Positions 38,221 through 46,743 of a DNA stretch of 64,000 nt are shown piece after piece. Numbering within the stretch: the first letter of the stretch is position 1; the number at the start of each line of letters is the position of its first letter. The notes under the pieces were generated by a model that was not told the DNA's origin, made no database searches, and saw only the letters and a program-made list of their open reading frames with translations. Where the stretch lies: NCBI GenBank assembly GCA_902766045.1, contig CACXCA010000018.1:62001-126000 (forward strand), read 5' to 3'. The position numbers were made by a program, and so were the translations under genes. Source of the stretch: an uncultured Bacteroidales bacterium (GTDB lineage Bacteria; Bacteroidota; Bacteroidia; Bacteroidales; Paludibacteraceae).

Positions 38221-39492
38221 TCACTCATTGAAGTCTCTTACCAAACGGACGAAACGATCCAGATCCTTCTGCGTATGTTTGATTGATATGAAGTTACCTT
38301 CAAATTGTGAAGGCGAGACATAGATTCCATGATTCAACATGTAACGGAAGAAACGGGCAAAACGCTCTTGATCAGTCTGTTTTACATCAGAGAAATTCTC
38401 CACCTTACCTTCTTTGAAAAACAAGGTAAACATTGGACCAATCCTACTCAACACAATTCCTTTGCCTTCTATTGCTTTCTTAATTTTACGTTCAAAAGCA
38501 TCTACCTTAGTGTTCAGTTCTTCGTAGAAGCCTGGCTTCATCAACTCCGTAAGGGTCGCTATTCCGGCACTCATAGCCACAGGATTACCACTAAGCGTAC
38601 CCGCTTGATATACAGGTCCATCAGGTGCCAGCATCTGCATGATATCCGACTTGCCACCAAAAGCAGCAGCCGGGAATCCTCCTCCTACAATCTTTCCAAC
38701 AGCCGTAAGATCAGGCTCTATTCCAAATAGTTTTTGCGCCCCACCGACTGATAGACGGAACCCAGTGATCACCTCATCAAATATCAACAATGACTGATAC
38801 TTTCGTGTGATGTCTCGAAGAAACTGCAAGAATCCCTCTTTCGGGAGGACAACACCCATATTTGCAGCAACAGGTTCTACAATAATTGCAGCTATCTCTT
38901 TTCCTTTTTTCTGAAACACCTGTTCTAGTGCTTTCTCATCGTTATAAGGAACCACGATGGTTTGTGAGACAAAGCTATCGGGCACACCTGCCGATGAGGA
39001 TTTACCGAGACGAGCAACACCCGACCCCGCACTAACCAACAGATGATCAGCATGTCCGTGATAATTTCCCTCGAACTTCACTATATAGTTTCTACCTGTA
39101 TAACCACGAGCCAGACGAATAGCACTCATGGTGGCCTCTGTACCCGAATTCACAAATCGCACACGTTGCATTGAAGGAAAACAAGACCTAACCAACTTAG
39201 CTAGTTCAGTTTCCTGTAAAGAGGGTATGCCATAGCTTGTACCTCTTTTCACGGCTGATAATACAGCTTTATTGACCATAGGATGAGCATGTCCCAATAA
39301 GAAGACACCCCATGATAAACAATAATCGGTATATACATTTCCATCAATATCATATATCTTATTTCCTACTGCATGATCAACAAACAAAGGGGTTTCGCCC
39401 ACAGCTTTCAATGCCCTTACGGGACTATTCACGCCACCAGGAATATAGTTGATAGCCTCTTCGTATGCCATCTTAGATTTTGTTCTTTCCAT
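38221..39492 (-). CDS. hemL: Glutamate-1-semialdehyde 2,1-aminomutase
   Basis: 423 residues, normal length. PLP-dependent class III aminotransferase fold: GGVNSPVRAFK-like start (GGVNSPVRALKAVG), FVNSGTEATMSAIRLARG, NYHGHADHLLVSAGSG, LLIFDEVITGFR and the PLP lysine in DLTAVGKIVGGGFPAAAFGG. It converts glutamate 1-semialdehyde to 5-aminolevulinate, the second step of the C5 route, using the product of hemA directly upstream (37-base gap). No missing catalytic residue was noticed. Confidence 0.97.
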   Translation of the reverse strand: MERTKSKMAYEEAINYIPGGVNSPVRALKAVGETPLFVDHAVGNKIYDIDGNVYTDYCLSWGVFLLGHAHPMVNKAVLSAVKRGTSYGIPSLQETELAKLVRSCFPSMQRVRFVNSGTEATMSAIRLARGYTGRNYIVKFEGNYHGHADHLLVSAGSGVARLGKSSSAGVPDSFVSQTIVVPYNDEKALEQVFQKKGKEIAAIIVEPVAANMGVVLPKEGFLQFLRDITRKYQSLLIFDEVITGFRLSVGGAQKLFGIEPDLTAVGKIVGGGFPAAAFGGKSDIMQMLAPDGPVYQAGTLSGNPVAMSAGIATLTELMKPGFYEELNTKVDAFERKIKKAIEGKGIVLSRIGPMFTLFFKEGKVENFSDVKQTDQERFARFFRYMLNHGIYVSPSQFEGNFISIKHTQKDLDRFVRLVRDFNE

Positions 39493-39529
39493 ACTATGTG
39501 TCTTTTGTTAAATTCTAATCAATGACACG

Positions 39530-40417
39530 TCAGTCTCTCATCAGAGAATAAGACTGCCATTTCATAAACTTTTGTAATTCTTCTTGTATAATGACTTCAG
39601 CCTTTCCCACCTCGTCATATCGCAGACGAATATTCTGTTTGGCATAGGCCTCAATATCTTCTATGTTATGCAATGTAACCCACGGAAGAGCTGCCACATC
39701 TTCTTCCACATCCCGAGGGAAGGCAATATCAATCACCAATATATGTTTCTTCTCATGAAAATCTTCTTTTGTAAAGATGGCATGTGGTGCCGACGTTGCA
39801 CTGATCAACACATCCGTATTTTGCATCCACTCATTGCTTTGCCGAAGACTCTTCACTTCATAACCATACGGAGCAGCAAAGGCGAGTGCTTTCTCCTCAT
39901 GGCGATTCACAACAACAACATTGCGTGCATTTTTAGAGGAAAGGAATTTCAAGATATCCTCATTCAGCTTATTCACTCCTACAACCGTGATTCGACTGTT
40001 CTGTAAATCTATCTTATTTTCTTTGAGGATATCAACTGCCACCTGACTATGCGAGACTGCTCCTTCTGAAATCTTTGTTTCCGTGCGAACTCGCTTTCCC
40101 GTATGCATTGCATGTTGAAACAGACGGTTCAACCCTGCCGATAAGTCATAGGCTTCCGTAGCTTCCAAATAGGCTTGTTTCAACTGACCTTGGATAGCCC
40201 TCTCACCTACTATGGATGATTCCAACCCAGAAGCCACACGGAATAGATGTTCCGCCATCGACAATGGGACTTCACCAGTTCCCCAATATAACTCAGTACG
40301 GTTGCACGTTGCCAACAAGACATGAGGAATACTTTTATTAATCACAAGCTCTGTAATCAACCTCTCACGTTCCTGCAATCCATGCTCCTTATTATTGATT
40401 ATCCTACTCTCTATCAT
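39530..40417 (-). CDS. hemA: Short glutamyl-tRNA reductase lacking the dimerisation domain
   Basis: 295 residues against about 410-420 usual. The catalytic domain is present: LLATCNRTELY with nucleophile C38, SSIVGERAIQGQLKQAY and SEGAVSHSQVAVDI. In the NADPH domain the glycine motif expected as GAGxMG reads VVGVNKLNEDIL (G147 only), while ATSAPH and AFPRDVE are kept. The frame stops just after the spinal helix (EELQKFMKWQ), so the roughly 90-100-residue C-terminal dimerisation domain is absent. It should reduce glutamyl-tRNA to glutamate 1-semialdehyde. Position between hemB and hemL supports the identity; activity of the short form is an inference. Confidence 0.88.
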   Translation of the reverse strand: MIESRIINNKEHGLQERERLITELVINKSIPHVLLATCNRTELYWGTGEVPLSMAEHLFRVASGLESSIVGERAIQGQLKQAYLEATEAYDLSAGLNRLFQHAMHTGKRVRTETKISEGAVSHSQVAVDILKENKIDLQNSRITVVGVNKLNEDILKFLSSKNARNVVVVNRHEEKALAFAAPYGYEVKSLRQSNEWMQNTDVLISATSAPHAIFTKEDFHEKKHILVIDIAFPRDVEEDVAALPWVTLHNIEDIEAYAKQNIRLRYDEVGKAEVIIQEELQKFMKWQSYSLMRD

Positions 40418-40447
40418 CTTCTCCTTTCAATATAAGCAATAAGGCTA

Positions 40448-41410
40448 TCATCTAAAAAAATCCTTTGCATAATACGAGATGATATAATCAGCTCCCGCAC
40501 GTCTCATCGCAACCAGACTCTCAAAGAATATTCGTTTCTCATCAAAGAATCCCTGTTTAGCTCCATTCTTTAACATAGAGTATTCACCCGACACTTGGTA
40601 TGTAACCATTGGATAGTCTGGAAATCTCTGATGCGCCCGACAAACGATATCCAGATAAGCAAGAGCAGGTTTCACCATAATCCAATCAGCACCCTCTTCT
40701 ATGTCAGCTTCTATCTCTTCAATTCCCTGGTCCATTGTTCGGAAATCCATCTGATATGTTTTACGGTCACCAAAAGATGGAGCACTACCAGCTGCATCCC
40801 GAAACGGACCATAATAAGCCGATGCATACTTAGCTGAATAGGCTAATATCTTTGTGTTATGAAGTCCTTCACGATCCAAACGTTGTCGAATGGCCTCTAT
40901 TTGTCCATCCATCATAGCCGATGGTGCCACGAAATCAGCTCCTGCCAAAGCATGCTGATACGCCATCTCTGCCAATAACGGAAGGGTTGTATCATTATCT
41001 ACATCACAATCACAAAGTAATCCACAGTGTCCATGGGAAGTGTATTCACATAAACAGACATCGGTAAAAACCAATAAGTGAGGAAAACGTGACTTGATTG
41101 CTTTAACAGCCTTGCTAATAATATTATCAGGCTGATAGGCTGCCGTACCACACGCATCCTTATCTTCTTGTTTAATCACTCCAAACAATAAGACTTTGTT
41201 TATTCCTAGTGTCAAAAGATCTTCTATATCAACAAGTAGCTCATCAATGGAAAAGCGATATATCCCCTCCATGGTTGCTATGGGTTCTTTTATTCCTGAA
41301 CCATCCATGACAAAATAAGGATAAATGAATGTATCCGGATGAATAGCTGGCACATCCGCATATTGATCTCGTACAATCTGTGATATTCGTAATGGTCTGA
41401 ATCGTTTCAT
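40448..41410 (-). CDS. hemB: Porphobilinogen synthase (delta-aminolevulinate dehydratase)
   Basis: About 320 residues from ATG 41410 (MKRFRPLRISQIVRD); a longer frame from 41437 would overlap hemCD and lacks family character. The zinc-type cysteine cluster is DVCLCEYTSHGHCGLL, Schiff-base lysines lie in YSAKYASAYYGPFRDA and IMVKPALAYLDIV, and DRKTYQMD is present. It condenses two 5-aminolevulinates into porphobilinogen. It follows hemCD with a 13-base gap in the same leftward operon. Confidence 0.96.
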   Translation of the reverse strand: MKRFRPLRISQIVRDQYADVPAIHPDTFIYPYFVMDGSGIKEPIATMEGIYRFSIDELLVDIEDLLTLGINKVLLFGVIKQEDKDACGTAAYQPDNIISKAVKAIKSRFPHLLVFTDVCLCEYTSHGHCGLLCDCDVDNDTTLPLLAEMAYQHALAGADFVAPSAMMDGQIEAIRQRLDREGLHNTKILAYSAKYASAYYGPFRDAAGSAPSFGDRKTYQMDFRTMDQGIEEIEADIEEGADWIMVKPALAYLDIVCRAHQRFPDYPMVTYQVSGEYSMLKNGAKQGFFDEKRIFFESLVAMRRAGADYIISYYAKDFFR

Positions 41411-41423
41411 GCTAAAAACATAT

Positions 41424-42947
41424 TTATAGTGAATCAATCATTTCTTTCTCTGTTGTTTTCCCCTTACATGTCAGAGGTATATCCTTGGGTAATCTTCCAT
41501 AACGGATCTTAAATGCAGCTATACCCGAAGGGGAAGAAAAAAGGATCTCATTGAAAACCGACATATCCTCAATCAAATCTGTATCTGTATTAATAAGAGT
41601 CTCATAAATAGGCAAATCAACGACTTCATTACCCATCTTTTCAAGTTCCCGTGGCAATGTGGTGATTCCTATCGAAGAACGTGGCAGAAGAATCTTCTTC
41701 CCTGTAATATCTTTTTCTTTGAAATAATGGATTATCCCCTCTGCCGATTCGGTATCTGATTCATACTCAGGTGTCAAACCAACTGCGTTCAACGACTGAG
41801 TAGTCACACTTCCAACGCTTATCAACTTCACCTTTGCTAACTGCGTAGCGAAATCGTCTTTATTCACCTGCTCCAAGAAACACTTCACACCATGCCGACT
41901 GGTAAAGACGATATAATCAAACCTATCAATGTTCTGAAGCACAGTAGTGTTTCGTTCATTGACAATTTTTTGTGTATAGATAAGTGGTGTATGTGTTACA
42001 ACACCACGACTTGCACCCCACTCAATGGATGTACCCGTAACCAAGACTCTTCGTTCACTCTTTTGAACGTTTATAGAATCTCCCACTAGCATTAAGACTG
42101 GTTCGGGAGCTTGTATCACCGTATGGTTTAATTCATTCAAAAAGAAATGATAATTCTTGGGGGCATTCCCCATCGAGCAGATAAGACGAACCGGTGTAGA
42201 AGCCTCAACGCCCATATCCAAAAGCTGACGTGCAACGGTTGACACTTCCCGTCCCTCTAAATAAAATGCCCGTGTTGACGAATCAGCCAAACGGAGAAAT
42301 CCTAATTTTGAGAAGCGATCCTTCAAGGTCGCATTATTCTTTCTTCCGACAACAGCGATATGTCCTTGCAGTGGATGTGTTTCCATTGGAAGACGTTCTG
42401 TTATTCTATGGCTCAAATTCAGCCGTTGCAAAGCACACGTAGCAACGATAAGAGCATCAAAATCATGATTATCCAGTTGAGCGATACGTTCCTCAATAGT
42501 GCCACGGACACTCACAAAAGCAAGGTCTTCTCGGATCTTCAACAATTCCTGTTTCCGTTTAAACGAACTTGTAGCGACCTTTGCACCGGCAGGCAGCTGA
42601 CGTAAACTCAGATTATCTTTACTGATCAAAGAATCTGTCTTGTCTGTAGCCGGCATTAACGCATAGATCTCCAAGCCTTTCGGAATCGGGAAAGGCAAAT
42701 CCTTTGCCGAATGAATTGCAACATCTGCTGTTCCATCCAGTACAGCTGCATCCATCTCTCTCGTAAAGAAATCCGCAGGAATATTGGCATCCATCAATGA
42801 GATTTCCTTATGTTTATCACCATACGATTCAAGAGGAATCAGGTCATACTCCATCCCCTCCATATAAGAGAAGACCTCTTTTACTTGCCAGACCGACAAT
42901 CTAGATGAGCGAGCAATCACTTTTAATCTACCATCACACATAGTCAT
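41424..42947 (-). CDS. hemCD: HemC-HemD fusion with HemC domain 3 replaced
   Basis: About 507 residues from ATG 42947, chosen because GGAGG (42952-42956) stands four bases upstream; ATG 42941 is also possible. HemC domains 1-2 are present (numbering from the longer frame at 42968): R20, catalytic Asp D90 in VAIHSAKDLP, TSSFKRKQ, SVRGTIEERI. The expected domain 3 with the dipyrromethane cofactor Cys is absent. Residues about 230-303 instead resemble the C-terminal half of uroporphyrinogen methyltransferase (STRAFYLEGREV, GVEASTPVRLIC, PVLMLVGDSINV). HemD follows (about 306-505; RVLVTGT, YIVFTSRHGVKCFLE, FNEILFSSPSGI). HemC makes hydroxymethylbilane, HemD cyclises it. Confidence 0.85.
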   Translation of the reverse strand: MTMCDGRLKVIARSSRLSVWQVKEVFSYMEGMEYDLIPLESYGDKHKEISLMDANIPADFFTREMDAAVLDGTADVAIHSAKDLPFPIPKGLEIYALMPATDKTDSLISKDNLSLRQLPAGAKVATSSFKRKQELLKIREDLAFVSVRGTIEERIAQLDNHDFDALIVATCALQRLNLSHRITERLPMETHPLQGHIAVVGRKNNATLKDRFSKLGFLRLADSSTRAFYLEGREVSTVARQLLDMGVEASTPVRLICSMGNAPKNYHFFLNELNHTVIQAPEPVLMLVGDSINVQKSERRVLVTGTSIEWGASRGVVTHTPLIYTQKIVNERNTTVLQNIDRFDYIVFTSRHGVKCFLEQVNKDDFATQLAKVKLISVGSVTTQSLNAVGLTPEYESDTESAEGIIHYFKEKDITGKKILLPRSSIGITTLPRELEKMGNEVVDLPIYETLINTDTDLIEDMSVFNEILFSSPSGIAAFKIRYGRLPKDIPLTCKGKTTEKEMIDSL

Positions 42948-42948
42948 A

Positions 42949-43977
42949 TCACCTCCAATTTTGTTCATCTTTTATCCAATCTGTCAAGAACTTAATATTC
43001 TCAAAAGGAGTAGCAGCCAGTGCTCCATGCCCTAGATTAATGATCCATTTATCATTCTCCTGAAAGAATGGCACATATTCAGCATGCATGACATCCACTA
43101 TTTTTTCTTTGGAAGAGAGTAACAAATACGGATCAATATTCCCTTGTAACCCCACATCCGCATGGACAATCTTACGAGCCATTGACAACGGTGTCTGCCA
43201 ATCGATACTTACAAAGTCACAGACCTCTGGTGTAATCAACGAGAGACCTGTTCCTAACCCTTTCGGAAAATAAATAAACGGAATATGCTGCTGTCTAACT
43301 GCAGATGCTATTTTTTTCACAGCAGGGAGGAAAATGGCTTCGAACAACGACTGAGGGACAATTCCCGCATGAGTATCGAACAGTTGGAATGCATCAATTC
43401 CATGTTCAATCTGCTTAAGTGCATACTCGATACTAAAATCTGTCAGCATGTCAACAAGATACCGAGTGGATTCTGTATAAGTATAAAAAAAACTTTTTGC
43501 GTCAGGAAACTCATGTTTAGCACTCGTGCCTTGCAACATATAACATAGTGTTGTGAGCGGAGCACCACAGAACCCTATTGTAGGAACACTGCTTTCCTTT
43601 TTTATCAAATCCAATGTCTTATAGACATGGTTCAATTTACTTGAATCAGGATGAAGCACTTTATGAATATCCGTTTCATTCATCAATGGCCTCTTAAATT
43701 GAGGGCCATGGTCAGTCCACATCAACTCCATTCCCATGGCAACAGGAACCGTCAGAATATCACTGAAAACAATCGAAGCATCCACGCCCAAATCATAAAC
43801 AGGCATGAGCGTCACTTCTGCAGCCAATTGAGGCTGATTCATCATTTCTTCAAATGTATATCTCTCACGCAACTTCCTGTAGTTAGGCAACACTCTTCCT
43901 GCTTGCCTCATATACCATACAGGAGGTCTAGTTCCTCTATACCCATTTAATACATTTGTAAACAACGACATACCCAT
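42949..43977 (-). CDS. hemE: Uroporphyrinogen decarboxylase
   Basis: 342 residues. The signature PPVWYMRQAGRVLPNYR lies at the N-terminus, followed by DILTVPVAMGMEL, FCGAPLTTLCYM and FQLFDTHAG, with GNIDPYLLLSSKE and NLGHGALAATP near the C-terminus. It removes four acetate carboxyls of uroporphyrinogen III to give coproporphyrinogen III. It is the first gene of the heme operon, downstream of an inverted repeat carrying a promoter box. Its stop codon (TGA) is followed one base later by the hemCD ATG. Confidence 0.96.
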   Translation of the reverse strand: MGMSLFTNVLNGYRGTRPPVWYMRQAGRVLPNYRKLRERYTFEEMMNQPQLAAEVTLMPVYDLGVDASIVFSDILTVPVAMGMELMWTDHGPQFKRPLMNETDIHKVLHPDSSKLNHVYKTLDLIKKESSVPTIGFCGAPLTTLCYMLQGTSAKHEFPDAKSFFYTYTESTRYLVDMLTDFSIEYALKQIEHGIDAFQLFDTHAGIVPQSLFEAIFLPAVKKIASAVRQQHIPFIYFPKGLGTGLSLITPEVCDFVSIDWQTPLSMARKIVHADVGLQGNIDPYLLLSSKEKIVDVMHAEYVPFFQENDKWIINLGHGALAATPFENIKFLTDWIKDEQNWR

Positions 43978-43982
43978 ACGAC

Positions 43983-44034
43983 TAATTTTGTAAAAAAAGA
44001 CAGCTAACAGCCTTTTTTTCTTTTTACAAAATTA
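43983..44034 (-). promoter_or_regulatory. Inverted repeat with -7 box upstream of the heme operon
   Basis: A perfect 14-base inverted repeat, TAATTTTGTAAAAA at 43983-43996 and its complement at 44021-44034. On the minus strand the right arm provides the exact -7 box TAATTTTG (44034-44027), which would start transcription near 44020, about 42 bases before hemE. Between the arms lies an A-run, GGCTGTTAGC and T-run segment that may also end the upstream LuxR transcript. A classical -33 box was not found. Confidence 0.55.
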
Positions 44035-44147
44035 CGACGATGAGAGAAGATACTTTTTCCTTACTTATAAGGGGTAAACATCCTCATTTTATAGGATAAA
44101 CAGATGGGATGATAGATTTTTATCTACGGTGGGTTTTGTACTCCGCT

Positions 44148-44750
44148 TTATATGTCTTCGACATTAATGATTCCGTTCACCACACAATAGATGATAACGT
44201 CAGCCAAAGAACGAGCATGTAGTTTTTCCATAATATTTTTACGATGCGTAATAACCGTTGTAACTCCCAAACCTAATACATCGGCGATTTCTTTATTGAT
44301 GTATCCTTTACATAACAAAACAGCCACTTCAGTCTCTCTCGGTGAAAATAATTGATTATTAGATCCACCCTGACGAGCCAATGCCAAAGCATGCCCGTGT
44401 CCCCTACCACGTAATTCCATGATATCACGGACCAGCGACTTCTCACTCTGACATACATTAAGTGTATAAACATCATTAATGTTCATGGCTCCATTCACCA
44501 GCACAATAGTTTTCCGCAAATGTTCTCTGAAGAATTGTGTATGTTCAAAATAAATACGAGAAGAAACAAAAAAATGAGCAAACTGATAATCATTCTCTCT
44601 TTCCAACTCAGCCATCGAATTAAATACAACTACCTCAGTCATCGGCAATAAATCGCTAAGCAACTGTTGTAATCCTATACACATCAAGACATTATAATCT
44701 ATGATGGCTAATCGTAACGGAGTCATATGTATATTGTCGGAATGATTCAT
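44148..44750 (-). CDS. LuxR/NarL-type regulator with degenerate receiver domain
   Basis: 200 residues. The C-terminal LuxR helix-turn-helix is clear (LFSPRETEVAVLLCKGYINK followed by EIADVLGLGVTTVITHRKNI, then MEKLHARSLADVIIY). The N-terminal 125 residues have the shape of a receiver (LRLAIIDYNVLMCIGLQQLL) but no PDvvLlD-type phosphoacceptor; the corresponding place reads FAHFFVSSRIYF. It is probably not controlled by a standard histidine kinase. It lies 170 bases upstream of hemE on the same strand, so control of heme genes is possible but only inferred from position. Start 44750 lies near a -7-like box (44755-44762), so the Met at residue 9 is an alternative. Confidence 0.85.
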   Translation of the reverse strand: MNHSDNIHMTPLRLAIIDYNVLMCIGLQQLLSDLLPMTEVVVFNSMAELERENDYQFAHFFVSSRIYFEHTQFFREHLRKTIVLVNGAMNINDVYTLNVCQSEKSLVRDIMELRGRGHGHALALARQGGSNNQLFSPRETEVAVLLCKGYINKEIADVLGLGVTTVITHRKNIMEKLHARSLADVIIYCVVNGIINVEDI

Positions 44751-44840
44751 TTAGCAAAATTAAACAAAAGATTTTGTTGTAGTCATAGTTGTCTGTATGC
44801 TTTTGACCTTTATCCTAACAAATGAGGATGCAAAATACCA

Positions 44841-45395
44841 TCAATCATCCACACAAGCATAATCGTCCAATTTTGTTTTCAAACTGACATCTCCATCGAG
44901 ACAGATGGTTCCTTTTTCATGATGGAACCCCTTATAGTAATCATCCCTAAAAAAGAAAGGATGGAACCATGACCATTGGGAAACATCGCAATAGACCTTA
45001 TCGTCAGATTTGTAAAAATGGAACCGTATAAACATATCATACCATGCCCTGAGTTTGAAAAAGCCGCAAACACTATAAGCGGAATCGTGCTTCATCAGGA
45101 AACGATGCTCCCCATATTCCTCTCTGAACAGGAAGATGGAACCTTCGCCATTAAACAATTCACGTCTATCATAACAGCACGACTTGTGATGCTCTTGACG
45201 ATATTGACGATATTGACTAACCGTCATTTCACTCCCCTGATACAAATATATCTTCAGTTGGCTCTCTACTTCCTTGTCCGCACTAATCCACACGACATTC
45301 AACGGCACAAAATAGACAAACACCATAAACAAGGGAAACAAACTGGCTAAAAACACCAACAATAATACTATCTTTTTCTTTTTCGTTAGCTTCAT
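44841..45395 (-). CDS. Hypothetical single-pass membrane protein
   Basis: About 184 residues from ATG 45395 (MKLTKKKKIVLLLVFLASLF), 4 bases after the upstream stop; a frame opening at 45446 would overlap that gene by 47 bases. One N-terminal membrane segment is followed by an aromatic- and Cys-containing soluble part (YDRRELFNGEGSIFLFREEY, AWYDMFIRFHFYK, FHPFFFRDDYYKG). I do not recognise the family. It is the last of a run of small leftward genes encoding lipoproteins and unknowns (44.8-47.6 kb). Confidence 0.65.
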   Translation of the reverse strand: MKLTKKKKIVLLLVFLASLFPLFMVFVYFVPLNVVWISADKEVESQLKIYLYQGSEMTVSQYRQYRQEHHKSCCYDRRELFNGEGSIFLFREEYGEHRFLMKHDSAYSVCGFFKLRAWYDMFIRFHFYKSDDKVYCDVSQWSWFHPFFFRDDYYKGFHHEKGTICLDGDVSLKTKLDDYACVDD

Positions 45396-45399
45396 ACGC

Positions 45400-45906
45400 T
45401 TATAGCAACATTTCGTTGGACATATATTGATTCCACCTATATCCATATAAATCCAGATCTATGAAGTACTCATTATACTCCTCATAGAAATCTATTATCA
45501 GTTCATTGATTAGGTCATATGAATAGAGCGTTATCATTCCAGTATGTTCGTCCTCCCATCTAAAATCCGCATTGAAACGGTTGATATCATTTAATTCAGC
45601 GATACCGCATATTTCAGAATAACCCATAGAGAGATAACATCTCTTATCAACCGCTATATTCTTGACAATACGCTTTAGTATGGTTCTATCCTCAAACGGT
45701 AATTCCGTATATATCCGCTTTATACGGGAATAGTTAGGCCAGTTTTCCCTGATCTTTCCCATTATACCATCAGAGGCCTCCAGTCCGATTACTTCGTAGG
45801 CATCATCACGGACTAGACTACCCAGTTCTTTTATGTATTTGGGCATATCAAGCCGTCCTTGATTTTTCCTCATAAGGAAGGATAACCGTTCATTATACGT
45901 CAACAT
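45400..45906 (-). CDS. Hypothetical cytoplasmic protein
   Basis: 168 residues with no signal peptide or membrane segment. Mixed alpha/beta composition, rich in Tyr, Asp and Glu (IDFYEEYNEYFIDLDLYGYR). No motif was recognised. Size, acidity and isolation among lipoprotein genes would fit an immunity-like or accessory protein, but no toxin domain is seen nearby, so this is only a thought. It is 11 bases after the lipoprotein gene at 45918 and 4 bases before the membrane-protein gene, so probably co-transcribed with both. Confidence 0.62.
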   Translation of the reverse strand: MLTYNERLSFLMRKNQGRLDMPKYIKELGSLVRDDAYEVIGLEASDGIMGKIRENWPNYSRIKRIYTELPFEDRTILKRIVKNIAVDKRCYLSMGYSEICGIAELNDINRFNADFRWEDEHTGMITLYSYDLINELIIDFYEEYNEYFIDLDLYGYRWNQYMSNEMLL

Positions 45907-45917
45907 ACAAATACCTA

Positions 45918-46682
45918 TTATTTCTTCATGGATAAAGAATCAACAACGCTTTTCACCACCTCCGGGACTGAATCCAATAGTATCATTGAAGATGTCCCAT
46001 CATAATCGATTATACTGCTTCTATTAATTAAACCATTATATGGTATGTTTGCGTTCTCATCATCCATCCATTCTACGGCAAGAATATTGAACAGGAAATC
46101 AAAATATATTTTTTCCACATGAGAATAGGACAAGGCATCAACATCTTTTTTATCGAACCGATATGCTTCATACGGTTGTCCATTCAACGTGATAACTTGT
46201 TTTCCCCTGAATTTTGTGACAAAGTCATTACCTGGAGGAGGTGGTACACGATCAGAATGTTCATAATAATGCTCAAGTGAATCATATGGGATTGAATCAC
46301 CCTTCTCGTCCAAGACAAGAGGCGTAAAGTGATATGTTAACGAGTCACGGACCATCAAAATCTTACGAATGGTATCATCCTGATATTTAATACTGGCAAA
46401 CAACGTATCTTTATTTATACAAAATCGATACCTGTATGGTTGCTTCCGTTCACCATCCATACCGATTTCATACCAAGTCATATAACGATATTCCCCTTTG
46501 TCCAATGTGTTTAGAACCACATAATGAACAGGAACAGAATCCATAGAAAACAAGAAAACGGCTATGGAATTACGCTCCTCCTCAATGTGTGCGCTCTCGT
46601 TGTTCGTATTGCAAGAGGGCAAAAGCACAAAGGAAAAGACAATCCCAATCAAAATCCCTATGTATTTCTTTAACCAATTCAT
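45918..46682 (-). CDS. Hypothetical lipoprotein
   Basis: 254 residues. Lipoprotein signal peptide with Cys in LLPSCNTNNES; the mature part has no recognised domain (HYVVLNTLDKGEYRYMTWYE, CINKDTLFASIKYQDDTIRK). The first residues after the lipidated Cys, NTNNE, are the same as in the next lipoprotein upstream at 46744, suggesting a shared signal-peptide origin or a common sorting cue. It ends 12 bases before the gene at 45906, so the small run is probably one transcript. Function unknown. Confidence 0.72.
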   Translation of the reverse strand: MNWLKKYIGILIGIVFSFVLLPSCNTNNESAHIEEERNSIAVFLFSMDSVPVHYVVLNTLDKGEYRYMTWYEIGMDGERKQPYRYRFCINKDTLFASIKYQDDTIRKILMVRDSLTYHFTPLVLDEKGDSIPYDSLEHYYEHSDRVPPPPGNDFVTKFRGKQVITLNGQPYEAYRFDKKDVDALSYSHVEKIYFDFLFNILAVEWMDDENANIPYNGLINRSSIIDYDGTSSMILLDSVPEVVKSVVDSLSMKK

Positions 46683-46743
46683 GTTATATGCTTTTTCGAG
46701 TGATACTTTATCTTCTGTGACAATGAATCACATAGCGTCATTA

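Noticed and set aside
41411..41437. Extended start of hemB
   Set aside because: Overlaps hemCD and lacks similarity to the usual N-terminus, which begins at MKRFRPLR.
45396..45446. Longer N-terminus of the small membrane protein at 44841
   Set aside because: It would overlap the upstream gene by 47 bases and place 17 residues before the membrane anchor; ATG 45395 gives a normal start.
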